Assembly: GCF_018604545.1 (NCBI RefSeq)
Contig: NZ_CP075896.1
Coordinates: 6,572,001 to 6,636,000 of the forward strand
From: Streptomyces koelreuteriae
Lineage (GTDB): Bacteria > Actinomycetota > Actinomycetes > Streptomycetales > Streptomycetaceae
DNA: 64,000 nt
Direction of reading: 5' to 3'
The position numbers and the translations under genes were made by a program. Positions 1 through 8,853 of the stretch are shown here, piece after piece. Each line of letters opens with the position of its first letter. Position 1 is the first letter of the stretch. A model generated the notes under the pieces. The model was not told where the DNA came from. It searched no databases and saw only the letters and a list, made by a program, of their open reading frames with translations.

Positions 1-1281
1 GCCGCCGAGTATGTGCGCGCACGTCTGGAGGCTGGCGCGACCGACGGCCCGTCCAACCGGCAGGTCGTCGCCTCCGTGCTCCAGCGGCCCGACGAGCCCG
101 GCGAACTGCTCGCGTACTGGACCGCGAGGTACGGGCGGAACGTGCCCAAGCCGGTCAAGCGCGGTATCGCCGACGCCGTCCGCCGCCTCTACCACGGCAA
201 GGCGCTGCTGAAGTACGACACCGCCTCCAAGGGCTACCGCTTCGGCGACATCCTCAACCTCGTGCACGCGGCCCCGGGCCCGGACAAGCCGTGGCAGGGT
301 GAGCTGTTCCGCTACGCCCTGGACCGGCGGCACAACCCCGACACCGCGGTACCGCCCGAGGCCGACCGAGTCCTTCGCGCGCACCGTGAGCTGATGGCGC
401 TGCCGGTCGAGGAGCGGCGCGCGGTCGTGACCGCCGAGGGCGGTGCCGAGCGGCTGGCCGCTGCCGGAATGACGTGGGAGACGCTGGCGGGCTGGATCCA
501 GGGGCCGATGGACAAGGCGGCCTGGGAGGCCGTGATTTCGTCGATGGGGACCATGGCGCTCGTGCGCAACCTGCGGAACTTCGACGAGGCCGGGGTGTCC
601 GACGAGGTCGCCGAGCGGGTCGCCGCGCGGATCAGCGACCCGGCGGAGGTCGCGCGCTCGCGGCAGTTCCCCTTCCGGTACCTCGCCGCGTACCGGAACG
701 CGCCGTCGCTGCGCTGGTCGTACGCGCTGGAGCGGGCCCTCGGGCACTCGCTGGCCAACGTGCCGGTGCTGCCCGGCCGGACGCTGGTGCTCGTGGACCG
801 CTCGGGCTCGATGTTCTGGTCCCGGCTGTCCGACCGCTCGGAGCTCACCCGTGCCGACGCGGCGGCGATCTTCGGTACGGCGCTGGCGCTGCGGGCGGAG
901 CGCGCGGACCTGGTCGAGTTCGGCTCGACGAGCGACCGTGTGCGGTTCCGTGAGGGCGAGTCGGTGCTGAAGATCCTGGACCGCTTCGGCGATCTGGGCG
1001 GCACCGACACGACGGAGGCGGTGCGCCGGCACTACCGGAAGCACGACCGGGTGCTGATCGTCACCGACGAGCAGTACACGCACCACCACCGGGGCGACCC
1101 GACCGAGCAGGTCCCGGCCGAGGTGCCGGTCTACACCTGGAACCTCGCCGGATACCGGGCGGGCCACGGCCTGTCGGGCACGGGGAACCGGCACACCTTC
1201 GGCGGCCTGTCGGACGCGGGCTTCCGGATGGTTCCGCTGATCGAGGCCTCCCGGGACGCCGACTGGCCCTGGGCGGCCTGA
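1..1281 (+). CDS. TROVE/Ro60-type RNA-binding protein with vWA domain (5' truncated)
   Basis: The frame is open from base 1, so the N-terminus lies outside the window; an ATG/GTG near position 11-13 is internal. The visible 426 residues are alpha-helical HEAT-like repeats typical of TROVE, then a von Willebrand A fold whose metal site DRSGSMF is encoded near 796-816. Family knowledge: Ro60/Rsr proteins form a ring that binds Y RNAs and misfolded RNA and take part in RNA quality control and stress survival. Bacterial members are about 520-540 residues, so roughly 100 are missing. No Y-RNA-like gene is visible downstream, where a strong terminator follows at once; the upstream side cannot be seen. 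Confidence 0.85.
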   Translation, partial: AAEYVRARLEAGATDGPSNRQVVASVLQRPDEPGELLAYWTARYGRNVPKPVKRGIADAVRRLYHGKALLKYDTASKGYRFGDILNLVHAAPGPDKPWQGELFRYALDRRHNPDTAVPPEADRVLRAHRELMALPVEERRAVVTAEGGAERLAAAGMTWETLAGWIQGPMDKAAWEAVISSMGTMALVRNLRNFDEAGVSDEVAERVAARISDPAEVARSRQFPFRYLAAYRNAPSLRWSYALERALGHSLANVPVLPGRTLVLVDRSGSMFWSRLSDRSELTRADAAAIFGTALALRAERADLVEFGSTSDRVRFREGESVLKILDRFGDLGGTDTTEAVRRHYRKHDRVLIVTDEQYTHHHRGDPTEQVPAEVPVYTWNLAGYRAGHGLSGTGNRHTFGGLSDAGFRMVPLIEASRDADWPWAA

Positions 1282-1284
1282 GAG

Positions 1285-1322
1285 ACCGTGGCCCGCACCG
1301 CGTGGGGAGTGCGGGCCACGGT
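1285..1322 (+). terminator. Rho-independent-type hairpin after the TROVE gene
   Basis: A perfect 14-bp inverted repeat, ACCGTGGCCCGCAC at 1285-1298 and its complement at 1309-1322, with a 10-nt loop. It starts 4 nt after the stop codon, and a T-containing stretch (cctcttgtgt) follows. It separates the TROVE gene from the GntR gene. Confidence 0.8.
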
Positions 1323-1364
1323 CCTCTTGTGTGCGGCTACTGCTGACATCTAACATTTCAGTCC

Positions 1365-2006
1365 ATGGAGGCCATCCGACCCGTGCCCCGGACCCTGCTC
1401 AGGGACCGGGCGTACGCGGCGATCCGGGACGCCATCGTGGCCGGGGAGATCGAACCCGGGGCGGTGGTGCGGGACGCCGAGCTCGCGGAGCGGCTCGGGC
1501 TGTCCCGGGCGCCGGTGCGGGACGCGTTCTCCCGGCTGGTGGACGAGGGGCTGCTGGAGAGCAAGCCGCAGAGCTACACCCGGGTGACTCCGCTCGTGGC
1601 CTCCGAGGTGCGGGACGCCGCCGCCGTGGTCGGTGCCATGCACGAGCTGGTGACGCGGGTCGCCGTGCCCCGGCTGAAGGCCGCGGACATCGAGGCGATG
1701 CGGGCCGCCAACGAGCGGTTCGCCGCCGCCGTCGGCAGCGGAGACGTGGACGCGGCCCTGCGTGCCGACGACGCGCTGCACGAGGTCCTCGTCCGGGTGA
1801 GCGGAAACCGCGCCGCCGCGGCGACCGCCGCCCGCTACACCCCGCTCATCCGCCGCCTGGAGCGACGACGCTTCGGGCAGGGCGGCAGCTGCCGTTCCAC
1901 CGGGCTGCACGAGCGGCTGATCGAGGCCTGCGCGGCCGGTGACGTGGCCGAGGCGGTCCGCGTCACGGCGGAGATCTGGCGGGGGCTCGAAGCACTCGCC
2001 GACTGA
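1365..2006 (+). CDS. GntR-family (FCD) transcriptional regulator
   Basis: 213 residues. A winged helix-turn-helix occupies about residues 10-75 (LAERLGLSRAPVRDAFSRL is the recognition part), followed by an all-helical FCD ligand domain to the end. FCD regulators usually repress metabolic genes and respond to organic acids or amino acids. The stop lies 25 bp upstream of acdS on the same strand, so it probably controls or is co-transcribed with ACC deaminase; this is inferred from position. No clear Shine-Dalgarno precedes ATG 1365; an in-frame GTG at 1383 is an alternative start. Confidence 0.85.
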   Translation: MEAIRPVPRTLLRDRAYAAIRDAIVAGEIEPGAVVRDAELAERLGLSRAPVRDAFSRLVDEGLLESKPQSYTRVTPLVASEVRDAAAVVGAMHELVTRVAVPRLKAADIEAMRAANERFAAAVGSGDVDAALRADDALHEVLVRVSGNRAAAATAARYTPLIRRLERRRFGQGGSCRSTGLHERLIEACAAGDVAEAVRVTAEIWRGLEALAD

Positions 2007-2031
2007 CCGACCCCCGAACCCGGGAGGACCC

Positions 2032-3048
2032 ATGCCCCTTTCCTCGTACGAGCGTTACCCGCTGCTCTTCGGGCCCTCGCCCGTCCACCGTCTGCAGCGG
2101 CTGACCGAGCATCTCGGCGGCGCCTCCCTCTGGGCCAAGCGCGAGGACTGCAACTCCGGCATCGCGTACGGCGGGAACAAGACCCGCAAGCTGGAGTACC
2201 TGGTCGCCGACGCGCTCGCCCAGGGCTGCGACACGCTCGTGTCGATCGGCGGGGTGCAGTCCAACCACACCCGCCAGGTCGCGGCCGTCGCCGCCCGGGC
2301 CGGGCTCAAGTGCGTGCTCGTGCAGGAGAGCTGGGTGGACTGGCCCGACGCCGTGTACGACAAGGTCGGCAACATCCTGATCAGCCGGCTCGCCGGGGCC
2401 GATGTGCGGCTGGTGAAGGCCGGGTTCGGCATCGGGTTCAAGGAGAGCTGGGAGCAGGCGCTCAGGGAGGTCGAGGAGGGCGGCGGGAAGCCGTACGCCA
2501 TTCCGGCCGGTGCCTCCGACCATCCGCTCGGCGGCCTCGGCTTCGCCGCCTGGGCCCATGAAGTGGTGCGGCAGGAGCGGGAGCTGGGCGTCTTCTTCGA
2601 CACCGTCGTCGTGTGCTCGGTGACCGGGTCGACGCAGGCCGGCATGGTCGCCGGGTTCGCCGCGCTGGAGGAGGCGGGCGGGCGGCCCCGGCGCGTGCTC
2701 GGCATCGACGCCTCGGCCAAGCCGGCCGCCACCCGCACGCAGATCGCCCGGATCGCTCACAAGACCGGGCAGCTCATCGGCCTCAAGCGTGAGCTGACCG
2801 AGTCCGACGTCGAACTCGACGAGCGGTACCACGCGGGCATCTACGGCATCCCCGACGAGACCACCCTGGCGGCGATGCGCCTGGCGGCCCGCACGGAGGG
2901 CATGGTCACCGACCCCGTCTATGAGGGGAAGTCCATGGCCGGGATGATCGACCTGGTCTCGAACGGAGAGATCGGCCGCGACTCCACGGCCCTCTACGCC
3001 CATCTCGGCGGGCAGCCGGCGCTGAACGCCTACAGCGCGCTGTTCTGA
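2032..3048 (+). CDS. acdS: 1-aminocyclopropane-1-carboxylate deaminase
   Basis: Splits ACC, the plant ethylene precursor, into 2-oxobutyrate and ammonia using PLP. The 338 residues match the usual family length. PLP lysine is in GGNKTRK (K50) and substrate-binding SNH lies in GGVQSNHTRQ (about 75-82). The residues that separate true ACC deaminases from D-cysteine desulfhydrases, Glu in VYEGK (E298) and Leu in YAHLGG (L325), are both present. ATG 2032 is preceded by GGGAGG at a good distance. An FCD-GntR regulator lies just upstream, differing from the Lrp-type acdR arrangement of proteobacteria. Confidence 0.93.
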   Translation: MPLSSYERYPLLFGPSPVHRLQRLTEHLGGASLWAKREDCNSGIAYGGNKTRKLEYLVADALAQGCDTLVSIGGVQSNHTRQVAAVAARAGLKCVLVQESWVDWPDAVYDKVGNILISRLAGADVRLVKAGFGIGFKESWEQALREVEEGGGKPYAIPAGASDHPLGGLGFAAWAHEVVRQERELGVFFDTVVVCSVTGSTQAGMVAGFAALEEAGGRPRRVLGIDASAKPAATRTQIARIAHKTGQLIGLKRELTESDVELDERYHAGIYGIPDETTLAAMRLAARTEGMVTDPVYEGKSMAGMIDLVSNGEIGRDSTALYAHLGGQPALNAYSALF

Positions 3049-3063
3049 CGGCTTCTCGGGAAT

Positions 3064-3085
3064 CAACCCGCCGGGGCCCGGGTTG
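3064..3085 (+). terminator. Short hairpin after acdS
   Basis: CAACCCG at 3064-3070 pairs with CGGGTTG at 3079-3085 around a G/C loop, 16 nt after the acdS stop. No T-run follows, so it may only attenuate read-through into the VOC gene. Confidence 0.4.
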
Positions 3086-3117
3086 TCTGCGGATACCCGA
3101 GATCACGGAGGATCCCC

Positions 3118-3522
3118 ATGCCCGAGGAATCAGCCGTCCGAGAGCTGCGACTCGTCGTGACCGCCGACGACTACGACGCCGCGTTGCACTTCTACCGGGA
3201 CGTGCTCGGCCTGAGCGAGCAGGCCGCCTTCGCCTCGGAAGGCGGGCGGGTCACGATCCTCGACGCCGGGCGGGCCACGCTGGAGCTGACCGATCCGAAC
3301 CACGCGGCGTTCATCGACGACGTGGAGGTGGGGCGGCGGGTGGCCGGTCATGTCCGGGTCGCCTTCCAGGTGGACGACTCCGTCGCCGTCACGGCGAAGC
3401 TCGCCGCCGCCGGGGCTGCGGTCGTCGCCGAGCCGACGCGCACCCCCTGGAACTCCCTGAACTCCCGGCTGGAGGCCCCCGGCGCCCTGCAGCTGACGCT
3501 GTTCACCGAGCTCGGCGACTGA
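3118..3522 (+). CDS. VOC-superfamily (glyoxalase/bleomycin-resistance fold) protein
   Basis: 134 residues with the paired beta-alpha-beta-beta-beta modules of the vicinal oxygen chelate fold. It starts RELRLVVTADDYDAALHFYRDVLGL, and the second module includes VAFQVDD and ends LQLTLFTEL. Such proteins bind a metal and act as glyoxalases, dioxygenases or drug-binding proteins; the substrate cannot be told from sequence. ATG 3118 has GGAGG 6 nt upstream (3107-3111). It may be read through from acdS past a weak hairpin. Confidence 0.8.
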   Translation: MPEESAVRELRLVVTADDYDAALHFYRDVLGLSEQAAFASEGGRVTILDAGRATLELTDPNHAAFIDDVEVGRRVAGHVRVAFQVDDSVAVTAKLAAAGAAVVAEPTRTPWNSLNSRLEAPGALQLTLFTELGD

Positions 3523-3569
3523 GCGGCCCGTCCCGCTGCCCTGCCGGGCCGCGTCCGGCGCCGGATAAA

Positions 3570-4616
3570 GTGCTCAGCGTGTGGACCGACAATCAGCGGG
3601 TGGAGCCGGGTGACGAGCGGCCCGACGGTGCCCGGCGCCGGGCCACGATCCATGACGTCGCGCGGCTGGCCGGGGTGTCACGCCAGACGGTCTCCCGGGC
3701 GGTCAACGACAAGGGCGAGATCGACCCGGGCACCAAGGAGCGGGTGCTGGAGGCGGCGCGGCTCCTGGACTACCGGCCCAGCCGGTTCGCGCGCGGACTC
3801 GTGCAGAAGGGCGCGGTGACGGCGGGGCTGGTCATCCCGGACCTGCGCAACCCCTTCTTCCCCGAGGTGGCCGCCGGTGTGCTGGAGGCGGCCGAGCAAC
3901 GCGGCTGGCAGGTCGTCGTATGGGACTCCCGTATCGACGACGCCAGGGAGCGGCAGGCGCTCGACGTGCTCTCCCACCAGGCGGACGCGGTCGTGGGCTA
4001 CTTCAAGGACTCGGACGAGGTGCTCACCCGGCACCTCGGGGGCGTGCCGCTGGTGCTGCTGGAGCGCGGCCCGCAGCAGACCCGGTTCGCGGCCGTCGGC
4101 ATCGACGCCTCCGCCGGTGTCGAGCAGGGCATCGCCCACCTGGTGCAGTCCGGGCACCGTCGGATCGGCATGCTGGACGGCGAGCATGGACCCGGGGCCC
4201 GGAGGAAGGCCTTCCTCGAGCAGGTACGGCGGCACGGTCTGCCCGTCGACGAGAGCTGGATCGTGCTGTGCCCCGAGCACAGCGTGGCCGGGGGCGAGTC
4301 CGGCATGGAGCGGCTGCTGGACGCGCGGCCGGAGATCACCGCGGTCTTCGGCTTCAACGACCTGATCGCGGTCGGGGCGATGCGCACCGCCCGGCGCCGT
4401 GGCCGCAGGGTGCCGGACGATCTGGCCGTGCTGGGCTTCGACGGTCTCTCCCTGGGCGAGCTGGTGGACCCCGCCCTGACCACGCTGCACATCGACAAGC
4501 GGCAGCTGGGACGGCTCGCCGTGGAGCAGATGGCCCGGCTGTGCGCCGGTGAGGAGCCGCTGCGGGGCGCGGACGCGTGGATCACCCCCGAGCTGGTCGT
4601 GCGCGAGTCCGCCTGA
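3570..4616 (+). CDS. LacI-family transcriptional repressor
   Basis: About 348 residues: a LacI helix-turn-helix at about residues 27-75 (TIHDVARLAGVSRQTVSRAV and hinge DYRPSRFARGL), then a periplasmic-binding-protein-like sugar sensor (AGLVIPDLRNPFFPEVAAGV; FGFNDLIAVGAMRTARRRG; LAVLGFDG). It lies 301 bp upstream of a sugar ABC operon whose promoter carries a 12-bp palindrome, the usual arrangement for a local repressor released by the imported sugar; the pairing is inferred. GTG starts at 3570 and 3579 are both possible and neither has a strong ribosome binding site. Confidence 0.88.
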   Translation: MLSVWTDNQRVEPGDERPDGARRRATIHDVARLAGVSRQTVSRAVNDKGEIDPGTKERVLEAARLLDYRPSRFARGLVQKGAVTAGLVIPDLRNPFFPEVAAGVLEAAEQRGWQVVVWDSRIDDARERQALDVLSHQADAVVGYFKDSDEVLTRHLGGVPLVLLERGPQQTRFAAVGIDASAGVEQGIAHLVQSGHRRIGMLDGEHGPGARRKAFLEQVRRHGLPVDESWIVLCPEHSVAGGESGMERLLDARPEITAVFGFNDLIAVGAMRTARRRGRRVPDDLAVLGFDGLSLGELVDPALTTLHIDKRQLGRLAVEQMARLCAGEEPLRGADAWITPELVVRESA

Positions 4617-4662
4617 CCTCCCGGGCCGTCGTGCCCGTCGCCAGATCGGCTGTGCCGTTCCC

Positions 4663-4692
4663 TTGACACCGGTTTTCGGGCGCCCCGATACT
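4663..4692 (+). promoter_or_regulatory. Sigma-70-type promoter of the sugar ABC operon
   Basis: TTGACA (4663-4668), 18-bp spacer, GATACT (4687-4692). This is a near-consensus vegetative promoter in the 301-bp gap before the solute-binding protein gene. Apart from this promoter and the palindrome downstream, the gap (4617-4917) shows a small run of AAGC(G/A)TC(T/C)G-like repeats near 4806-4836 and no gene. Confidence 0.7.
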
Positions 4693-4708
4693 CAACGGCA
4701 ACGCTCAC

Positions 4709-4720
4709 GTGAACGTTCAC
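4709..4720. promoter_or_regulatory. Candidate LacI-type operator
   Basis: A perfect 12-bp palindrome, GTGAACGTTCAC, centred about 22 bp downstream of the -10 box, in the right place to block transcription start or escape. The central CG and even symmetry suit LacI-family half-sites. It is the obvious target for the regulator at 3570-4616. Confidence 0.6.
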
Positions 4721-4917
4721 GAACCCCCAGAAGTCCCCATCGCGGGACCGTCGGCCCGACTACCAGGCGCCCGCCGACATCGTTGTCTTCGCTTCCTCAT
4801 CCCGGAAGCGCCCGAAGCATCTGAAGCATCCGAAGCGTCCCCCCATCCCCGTGAGAACGGGCCCGCGGCAGTGCCTTCCCCCCGGCCGCGGTACGCCCGG
4901 AAAGCGAGTGCGCGCCC

Positions 4918-6225
4918 ATGGAACACCGAACGATGTCCCGCAGACGCTTTCTGGGGGCCTCCCTCGGCGGCGCGGGCGCGGGCCTGCTCGGGCTGACCGG
5001 ATGCGGGGGAGAGGCGGGCTCTGCCTCCGCCGGCACGGACCACCTCAGCCTCTGGTACTGGAAGGGCTCGCTCAGCGACCAGCTGCTCGCCACCGCCCGG
5101 CGCGGTGTCCCCGGGGTGCCGGGGCTGCGGGTGAAGGGCTCCCAGATCCCGGACGGCGACATCGACTCCAAGGTGCGTACAAGTCTCGCCGCCCGCGCCT
5201 ACGTTCCTGACCTGACGGTCGTCAACAGCGACAACCTCGCCACGTTCTTCCCCGACGAGAACGAGTTCCTCGACCTGCGCACGCTCGGCGCGGAGTCCGT
5301 CCGCGACCAGTACCTCGACTGGAAGTGGAAGGCCTGCTTCACCCCGACGGGCAGGATGATCGGCTTCCCGCTGGACGCCGGTCCCACCGCGCTCTACTAC
5401 CGCCGGGACCTCTTCCGGGACGCCGGACTGCCCCATGAACCGGCGGACGTCGCCGAGGAGATCCCCACCTGGGAGAAGTTCATCGCCGCCGGACGGACCC
5501 TGCGGGCCAAGGGGCCCGGCAAGCCCTGCCTGCTGAGCAACATCGGCAACGTCTTCCAGCAGGTCCTGCTGCAGAGCCCGAAGCAGTTCGTGGACGCCGA
5601 GAACCGCTTCATCGGCGATCAGGAGCACGTCCGGCGCGCCTGGGATCTCTCCGTGGAGATCCTCCGGCAGCAGCTCAGCGCCGGGATCACCGACGGGACA
5701 CCGGACTTCAACGCGGCCATGAGCGGCGGCCGGGTCGCCACCATGACCACGGCGGTGTGGGCCATCTACGGCCTGAAGGACACCGCCCCCAAGACCTCCG
5801 GATCCTGGCGGCTGACCACCTTGCCCGACGGCCCCTGCAACTACGGCGGCTCCTACGTCACCCTGACCCGCTACTGCCGGGAACCGGAAGCGGCCTTCGC
5901 CTTCCTGAAGTGGATGCTCAGCCCCGCGAACCAGCTCAAGAGCTACCAGGAGATGGCCCTGTTCCCCACCACTCCGGCCTCCTACGCCGACCCGGCGATG
6001 CACAAGCCCGACCCCTTCTTCGGCGGTCAGCAGCCCATCGACGTCTTCGGCCCGGCCGCCCGGAAGGCCCCGGTCGTCTGGTTCAGCCCCTACGAGGAGA
6101 CCGCCAACACCCCGTTCTTCCAGGAGCTGACCAATGTGGAGATGCTCGGCAAGAACCCCGAACGGGCGTGGCGGGACGCCGTGAACACGGCCGAGACCAC
6201 GCTGTCCCGGGTGGGGGTGAGCTGA
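4918..6225 (+). CDS. Sugar ABC transporter solute-binding lipoprotein (family 1, Tat-type signal)
   Basis: 435 residues. The N-terminus carries a twin-arginine motif SRRRFLG (residues 7-13) and a lipobox LTGC with the lipid-bearing Cys at 29, so it is probably Tat-exported and membrane anchored. The rest is a CUT1-type binding protein (e.g. FLKWMLSPANQ near the C-terminus). It delivers an unknown mono- or oligosaccharide to the two permeases directly downstream: its stop and the next ATG are separated by 1 nt. The second Met (4933) is an alternative start just ahead of the RR motif. No ATPase gene is present; a shared MsiK-type ATPase elsewhere is expected. Confidence 0.88.
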   Translation: MEHRTMSRRRFLGASLGGAGAGLLGLTGCGGEAGSASAGTDHLSLWYWKGSLSDQLLATARRGVPGVPGLRVKGSQIPDGDIDSKVRTSLAARAYVPDLTVVNSDNLATFFPDENEFLDLRTLGAESVRDQYLDWKWKACFTPTGRMIGFPLDAGPTALYYRRDLFRDAGLPHEPADVAEEIPTWEKFIAAGRTLRAKGPGKPCLLSNIGNVFQQVLLQSPKQFVDAENRFIGDQEHVRRAWDLSVEILRQQLSAGITDGTPDFNAAMSGGRVATMTTAVWAIYGLKDTAPKTSGSWRLTTLPDGPCNYGGSYVTLTRYCREPEAAFAFLKWMLSPANQLKSYQEMALFPTTPASYADPAMHKPDPFFGGQQPIDVFGPAARKAPVVWFSPYEETANTPFFQELTNVEMLGKNPERAWRDAVNTAETTLSRVGVS

Positions 6226-6226
6226 C

Positions 6227-7246
6227 ATGGCCACGGTTCTGGACCCGGCCGGGGCGCCGGCGGCCGACGAGCGGCCACCTGCCCGCCGTACCAAGTCCAC
6301 CACCCCGGGCGGACGCAGGCGTCACCTCCCGCCCCTGCTCGCCATCTCCCCGTTCTACGTGCTGTTCGCCGTCTTCGGCGCCTTCCCGATCGTCTTCTCC
6401 GTCTATCTGTCCTTCCAGGACTGGGACGGCATCGGGGACATGCGCTTCGTCGGACTCCAGCAGTACGGCTGGCTGCTGCGGGACTCGGTGTTCTGGCACT
6501 CGGTGCTCAACACCTTCGAGATCTGGTTCCTGTCGACGGTGCCGATGCTGTTCCTGGCCCTGGTGCTGGCGTTCCTGCTGCACTCGCAGGTCCGCTTCAC
6601 GGGCGCCTACCGGGTGGCGTACTTCATCCCCAACGTGACCTCGATGGTCGCCATGACCGTCGTCTTCGGCTCGGTCTTCGCCCAGGCGGGCCTCGCCAAC
6701 GCGGTGCTGCGGGCGATCGGCGTGGACGGGATCGGCTGGCTGTCCTCGGAGTGGGGCATCAAGTCCTCCGTCTCCCTGATGATCATCTGGCGGTGGGTCG
6801 GCTACAACGCGCTGATCTTCCTGGCGGGCCTCCAGGCCATCCCCACCGAGCACTTCGAGGCCGCCCGCGTCGACGGCGCGAACAGCCGGCAGACCCTCTT
6901 CCGGGTCGTGCTGCCGCAACTGCGGCCCGTGGTGCTGTTCGCCGCCGTCACCTCCACCATCAACGGCCTGCAGATCTTCACCGAGTCCCAGGTGCTCTTC
7001 CAGTCGACCGACACCGGAACCACGGGCGGTCCGGGCCAGGAAGGGATGACCATCGTGCTCTATCTGTGGCAGAAGGCCTTCAAGGAGCACCAGTTCGGCT
7101 ACGGCGCCGCGATGGGCTGGGTCCTCTTCGCGATCATCGCGATCTTCACCATCATCAACTGGCGGCTGGTCTCCGGCTCGGACGACGACCGCCGTCCCGG
7201 CCTCGCCGGTCTGCTGCGCCGGAAGGGGGCCCGCGATGGCCGCTGA
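6227..7246 (+). CDS. Sugar ABC transporter permease (MalF/UgpA-type)
   Basis: 339 residues with a cytoplasmic N-tail rich in Pro/Arg and six predicted membrane helices (first about 40-65, LLAISPFYVLFAVFGAFPIVFSV). The EAA loop that contacts the ATPase is visible as EAARVDGANSRQTLFRVVLP. CUT1-family inner-membrane subunit, partner of the second permease with which it overlaps by 11 nt. Begins 1 nt after the binding protein stop, so the genes are translated together. Confidence 0.9.
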   Translation: MATVLDPAGAPAADERPPARRTKSTTPGGRRRHLPPLLAISPFYVLFAVFGAFPIVFSVYLSFQDWDGIGDMRFVGLQQYGWLLRDSVFWHSVLNTFEIWFLSTVPMLFLALVLAFLLHSQVRFTGAYRVAYFIPNVTSMVAMTVVFGSVFAQAGLANAVLRAIGVDGIGWLSSEWGIKSSVSLMIIWRWVGYNALIFLAGLQAIPTEHFEAARVDGANSRQTLFRVVLPQLRPVVLFAAVTSTINGLQIFTESQVLFQSTDTGTTGGPGQEGMTIVLYLWQKAFKEHQFGYGAAMGWVLFAIIAIFTIINWRLVSGSDDDRRPGLAGLLRRKGARDGR

Positions 7247-8108
7247 CGACAGGACGACCTCCAGCGCCCACTTGGCCATCGGCTCCGGCAGCAGGCTCAG
7301 CCGGATCGGCGTCCGGGCGACGCTGCTGTTCGGTGTGCTGGTCTCGCTGTTCCCCTTCTACTGGCTGGTGGTGCTGGCCTCCGGCACCACGCAGGACATC
7401 TACCGCTACCCGCCCAAGCTGCTGCCCGGGCCGCATCTGCTGGACAACATGGGGCGGGTGCTCGACACCGTCGACTTCTTCGGCTCGCTGTTCAACACCG
7501 TCGTCGTCGCCGTGCTCGGGACCGTCCTGGTGCTGTTCTTCGACTCGCTGGCCGCTTTCGCCTTCGCCAAGTACGAGTTCCCGGCGAAGAAGTTCCTCTT
7601 CGGCATGCTGCTGGTGACGTACATGATCCCGGCGCAGCTCTCCCTGGTGCCGCAGTTCGTCACCATGGCCGAGTTCGGCTGGGCGGGCTCGCTGAAGGCG
7701 CTGATCATCCCCAGCGCGGCGAACGCGTTCGGCATCTTCTGGATGCGCCAGTACGCCCAGAACTCACTGCCGGACGAGCTGCTGGACGCGGGGCGGATCG
7801 ACGGCGCCGGATTCTTCCGCCTCTACTGGACGGTCGCCGTGCCGCTGTTCCGCCCGGCCCTCGCCTTCCTCGGCATCTTCACCTTCATCGGCCTGTGGAA
7901 CGACTACATCTGGCCCCTGGTCGTCATGATCGACCCGGACAGGGTCACCCTCCAGGTCGCCCTCGCGAACCTCAACGTCCTCTACAACACCGACTACTCC
8001 CTGGTGATGGCGGGCGCGTTGATGAGCGTCATCCCGCTGATCCTGGTCTTCCTGATCGGTGCGCGGCACTTCCTGCGGGACTTGGCGGCGGGGGCCATGA
8101 AGATGTGA
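7236..8108 (+). CDS. Sugar ABC transporter permease (MalG/UgpE-type)
   Basis: 290 residues, six predicted helices. The EAA-like loop reads ELLDAGRIDGAGFFRLYWTVAVP, and the C-terminus ends in the usual short basic tail. Overlaps the upstream permease gene by 11 nt. Forms the translocation channel with it; the sugar is unknown. The start ATG 7236 lies after GGGGGCCCG in the end of the previous gene. Confidence 0.9.
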   Translation: MAADDRTTSSAHLAIGSGSRLSRIGVRATLLFGVLVSLFPFYWLVVLASGTTQDIYRYPPKLLPGPHLLDNMGRVLDTVDFFGSLFNTVVVAVLGTVLVLFFDSLAAFAFAKYEFPAKKFLFGMLLVTYMIPAQLSLVPQFVTMAEFGWAGSLKALIIPSAANAFGIFWMRQYAQNSLPDELLDAGRIDGAGFFRLYWTVAVPLFRPALAFLGIFTFIGLWNDYIWPLVVMIDPDRVTLQVALANLNVLYNTDYSLVMAGALMSVIPLILVFLIGARHFLRDLAAGAMKM

Positions 8109-8146
8109 GGTGACACTGCGACGTGAGCAAGGGGAAGGATGGGGAC

Positions 8147-8779
8147 ATGCGCGACGGATTAGCGTGGCTGGCCCGCGAGGATCTCACCTGGCTGGGGTAC
8201 TGCGTCACCCTGGCCCGGGGTGTGGAGCCCGGGGAACTGGTGCGGCGTCTCAGCGGTGACGAGCCCCCCGAGGAGCTCGGCGACCGGGGAGCGGAGGAAC
8301 TGGTCGACTTCCTGGACCGGCGCGACCGGGACCGCGGCCGGGACGACGGTGTCGCGGTGCGGTACGGCACGAGCGCGGACCTGTCCTTCGCCGTGGCGTA
8401 CGGGGAGTGGCCCGGACGCCTGGGGCCCGGCTACACCGACGGCCTGTCCGGGCAGGACGATCATGTGTTCCAGCTCTACTACGAGACGCAGAATCCGAAG
8501 CGGCCGCCGCCGGAGTTCAGCTACTTCCGTGACGGCGGCTACGTCTGCGGCTTCCAGATGTACATGCACACCTGGTCGCACGAGATCACCGGCCCGCACC
8601 CGGAGCTGCTCAGCGACGCGGTCCGGGCGGCGGGCGTCCCGGACGAGGAGGACAGGGGCTCGGCCCACGCCAGGTCCCTCGCCGTGGTGGAGCAGGTGTT
8701 CGGCCTGACTCTCCCTCGCGACCAGGTGCTGCACCGGGCCGTCCCCGCCGCTCTGATCAGGGGGCAGACACCGGCCTGA
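8147..8779 (+). CDS. Conserved hypothetical protein (DUF6461-like)
   Basis: 210 residues, soluble, no signal peptide. It contains the phrases YCVTLARGVEPGELVRRLSG, SFAVAYGEWPG and YVCGFQMYMHTWSHEITGPHPELL. These resemble a family seen in Streptomyces as DUF6461, whose function is unknown; I make this match from memory only. ATG 8147 is preferred because GGGGAAGGA sits 7 nt upstream; GTG 8123 is an in-frame alternative. It follows the permease operon by 38 bp but has its own ribosome binding site, so co-transcription is uncertain. Confidence 0.65.
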   Translation: MRDGLAWLAREDLTWLGYCVTLARGVEPGELVRRLSGDEPPEELGDRGAEELVDFLDRRDRDRGRDDGVAVRYGTSADLSFAVAYGEWPGRLGPGYTDGLSGQDDHVFQLYYETQNPKRPPPEFSYFRDGGYVCGFQMYMHTWSHEITGPHPELLSDAVRAAGVPDEEDRGSAHARSLAVVEQVFGLTLPRDQVLHRAVPAALIRGQTPA

Positions 8780-8853
8780 CCTGCCGGCGTTCTCGGCCCC
8801 GGGTTTCGATCTAAGGTACGGAGCGGGGTCCCCGGTTCGTGAGGAGTTGCTGC

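Noticed and set aside
1282..1364. A Y-RNA gene next to the TROVE gene
   Set aside because: The 83-bp gap is almost entirely the 14-bp terminator hairpin; nothing resembling a Y-RNA fold fits.
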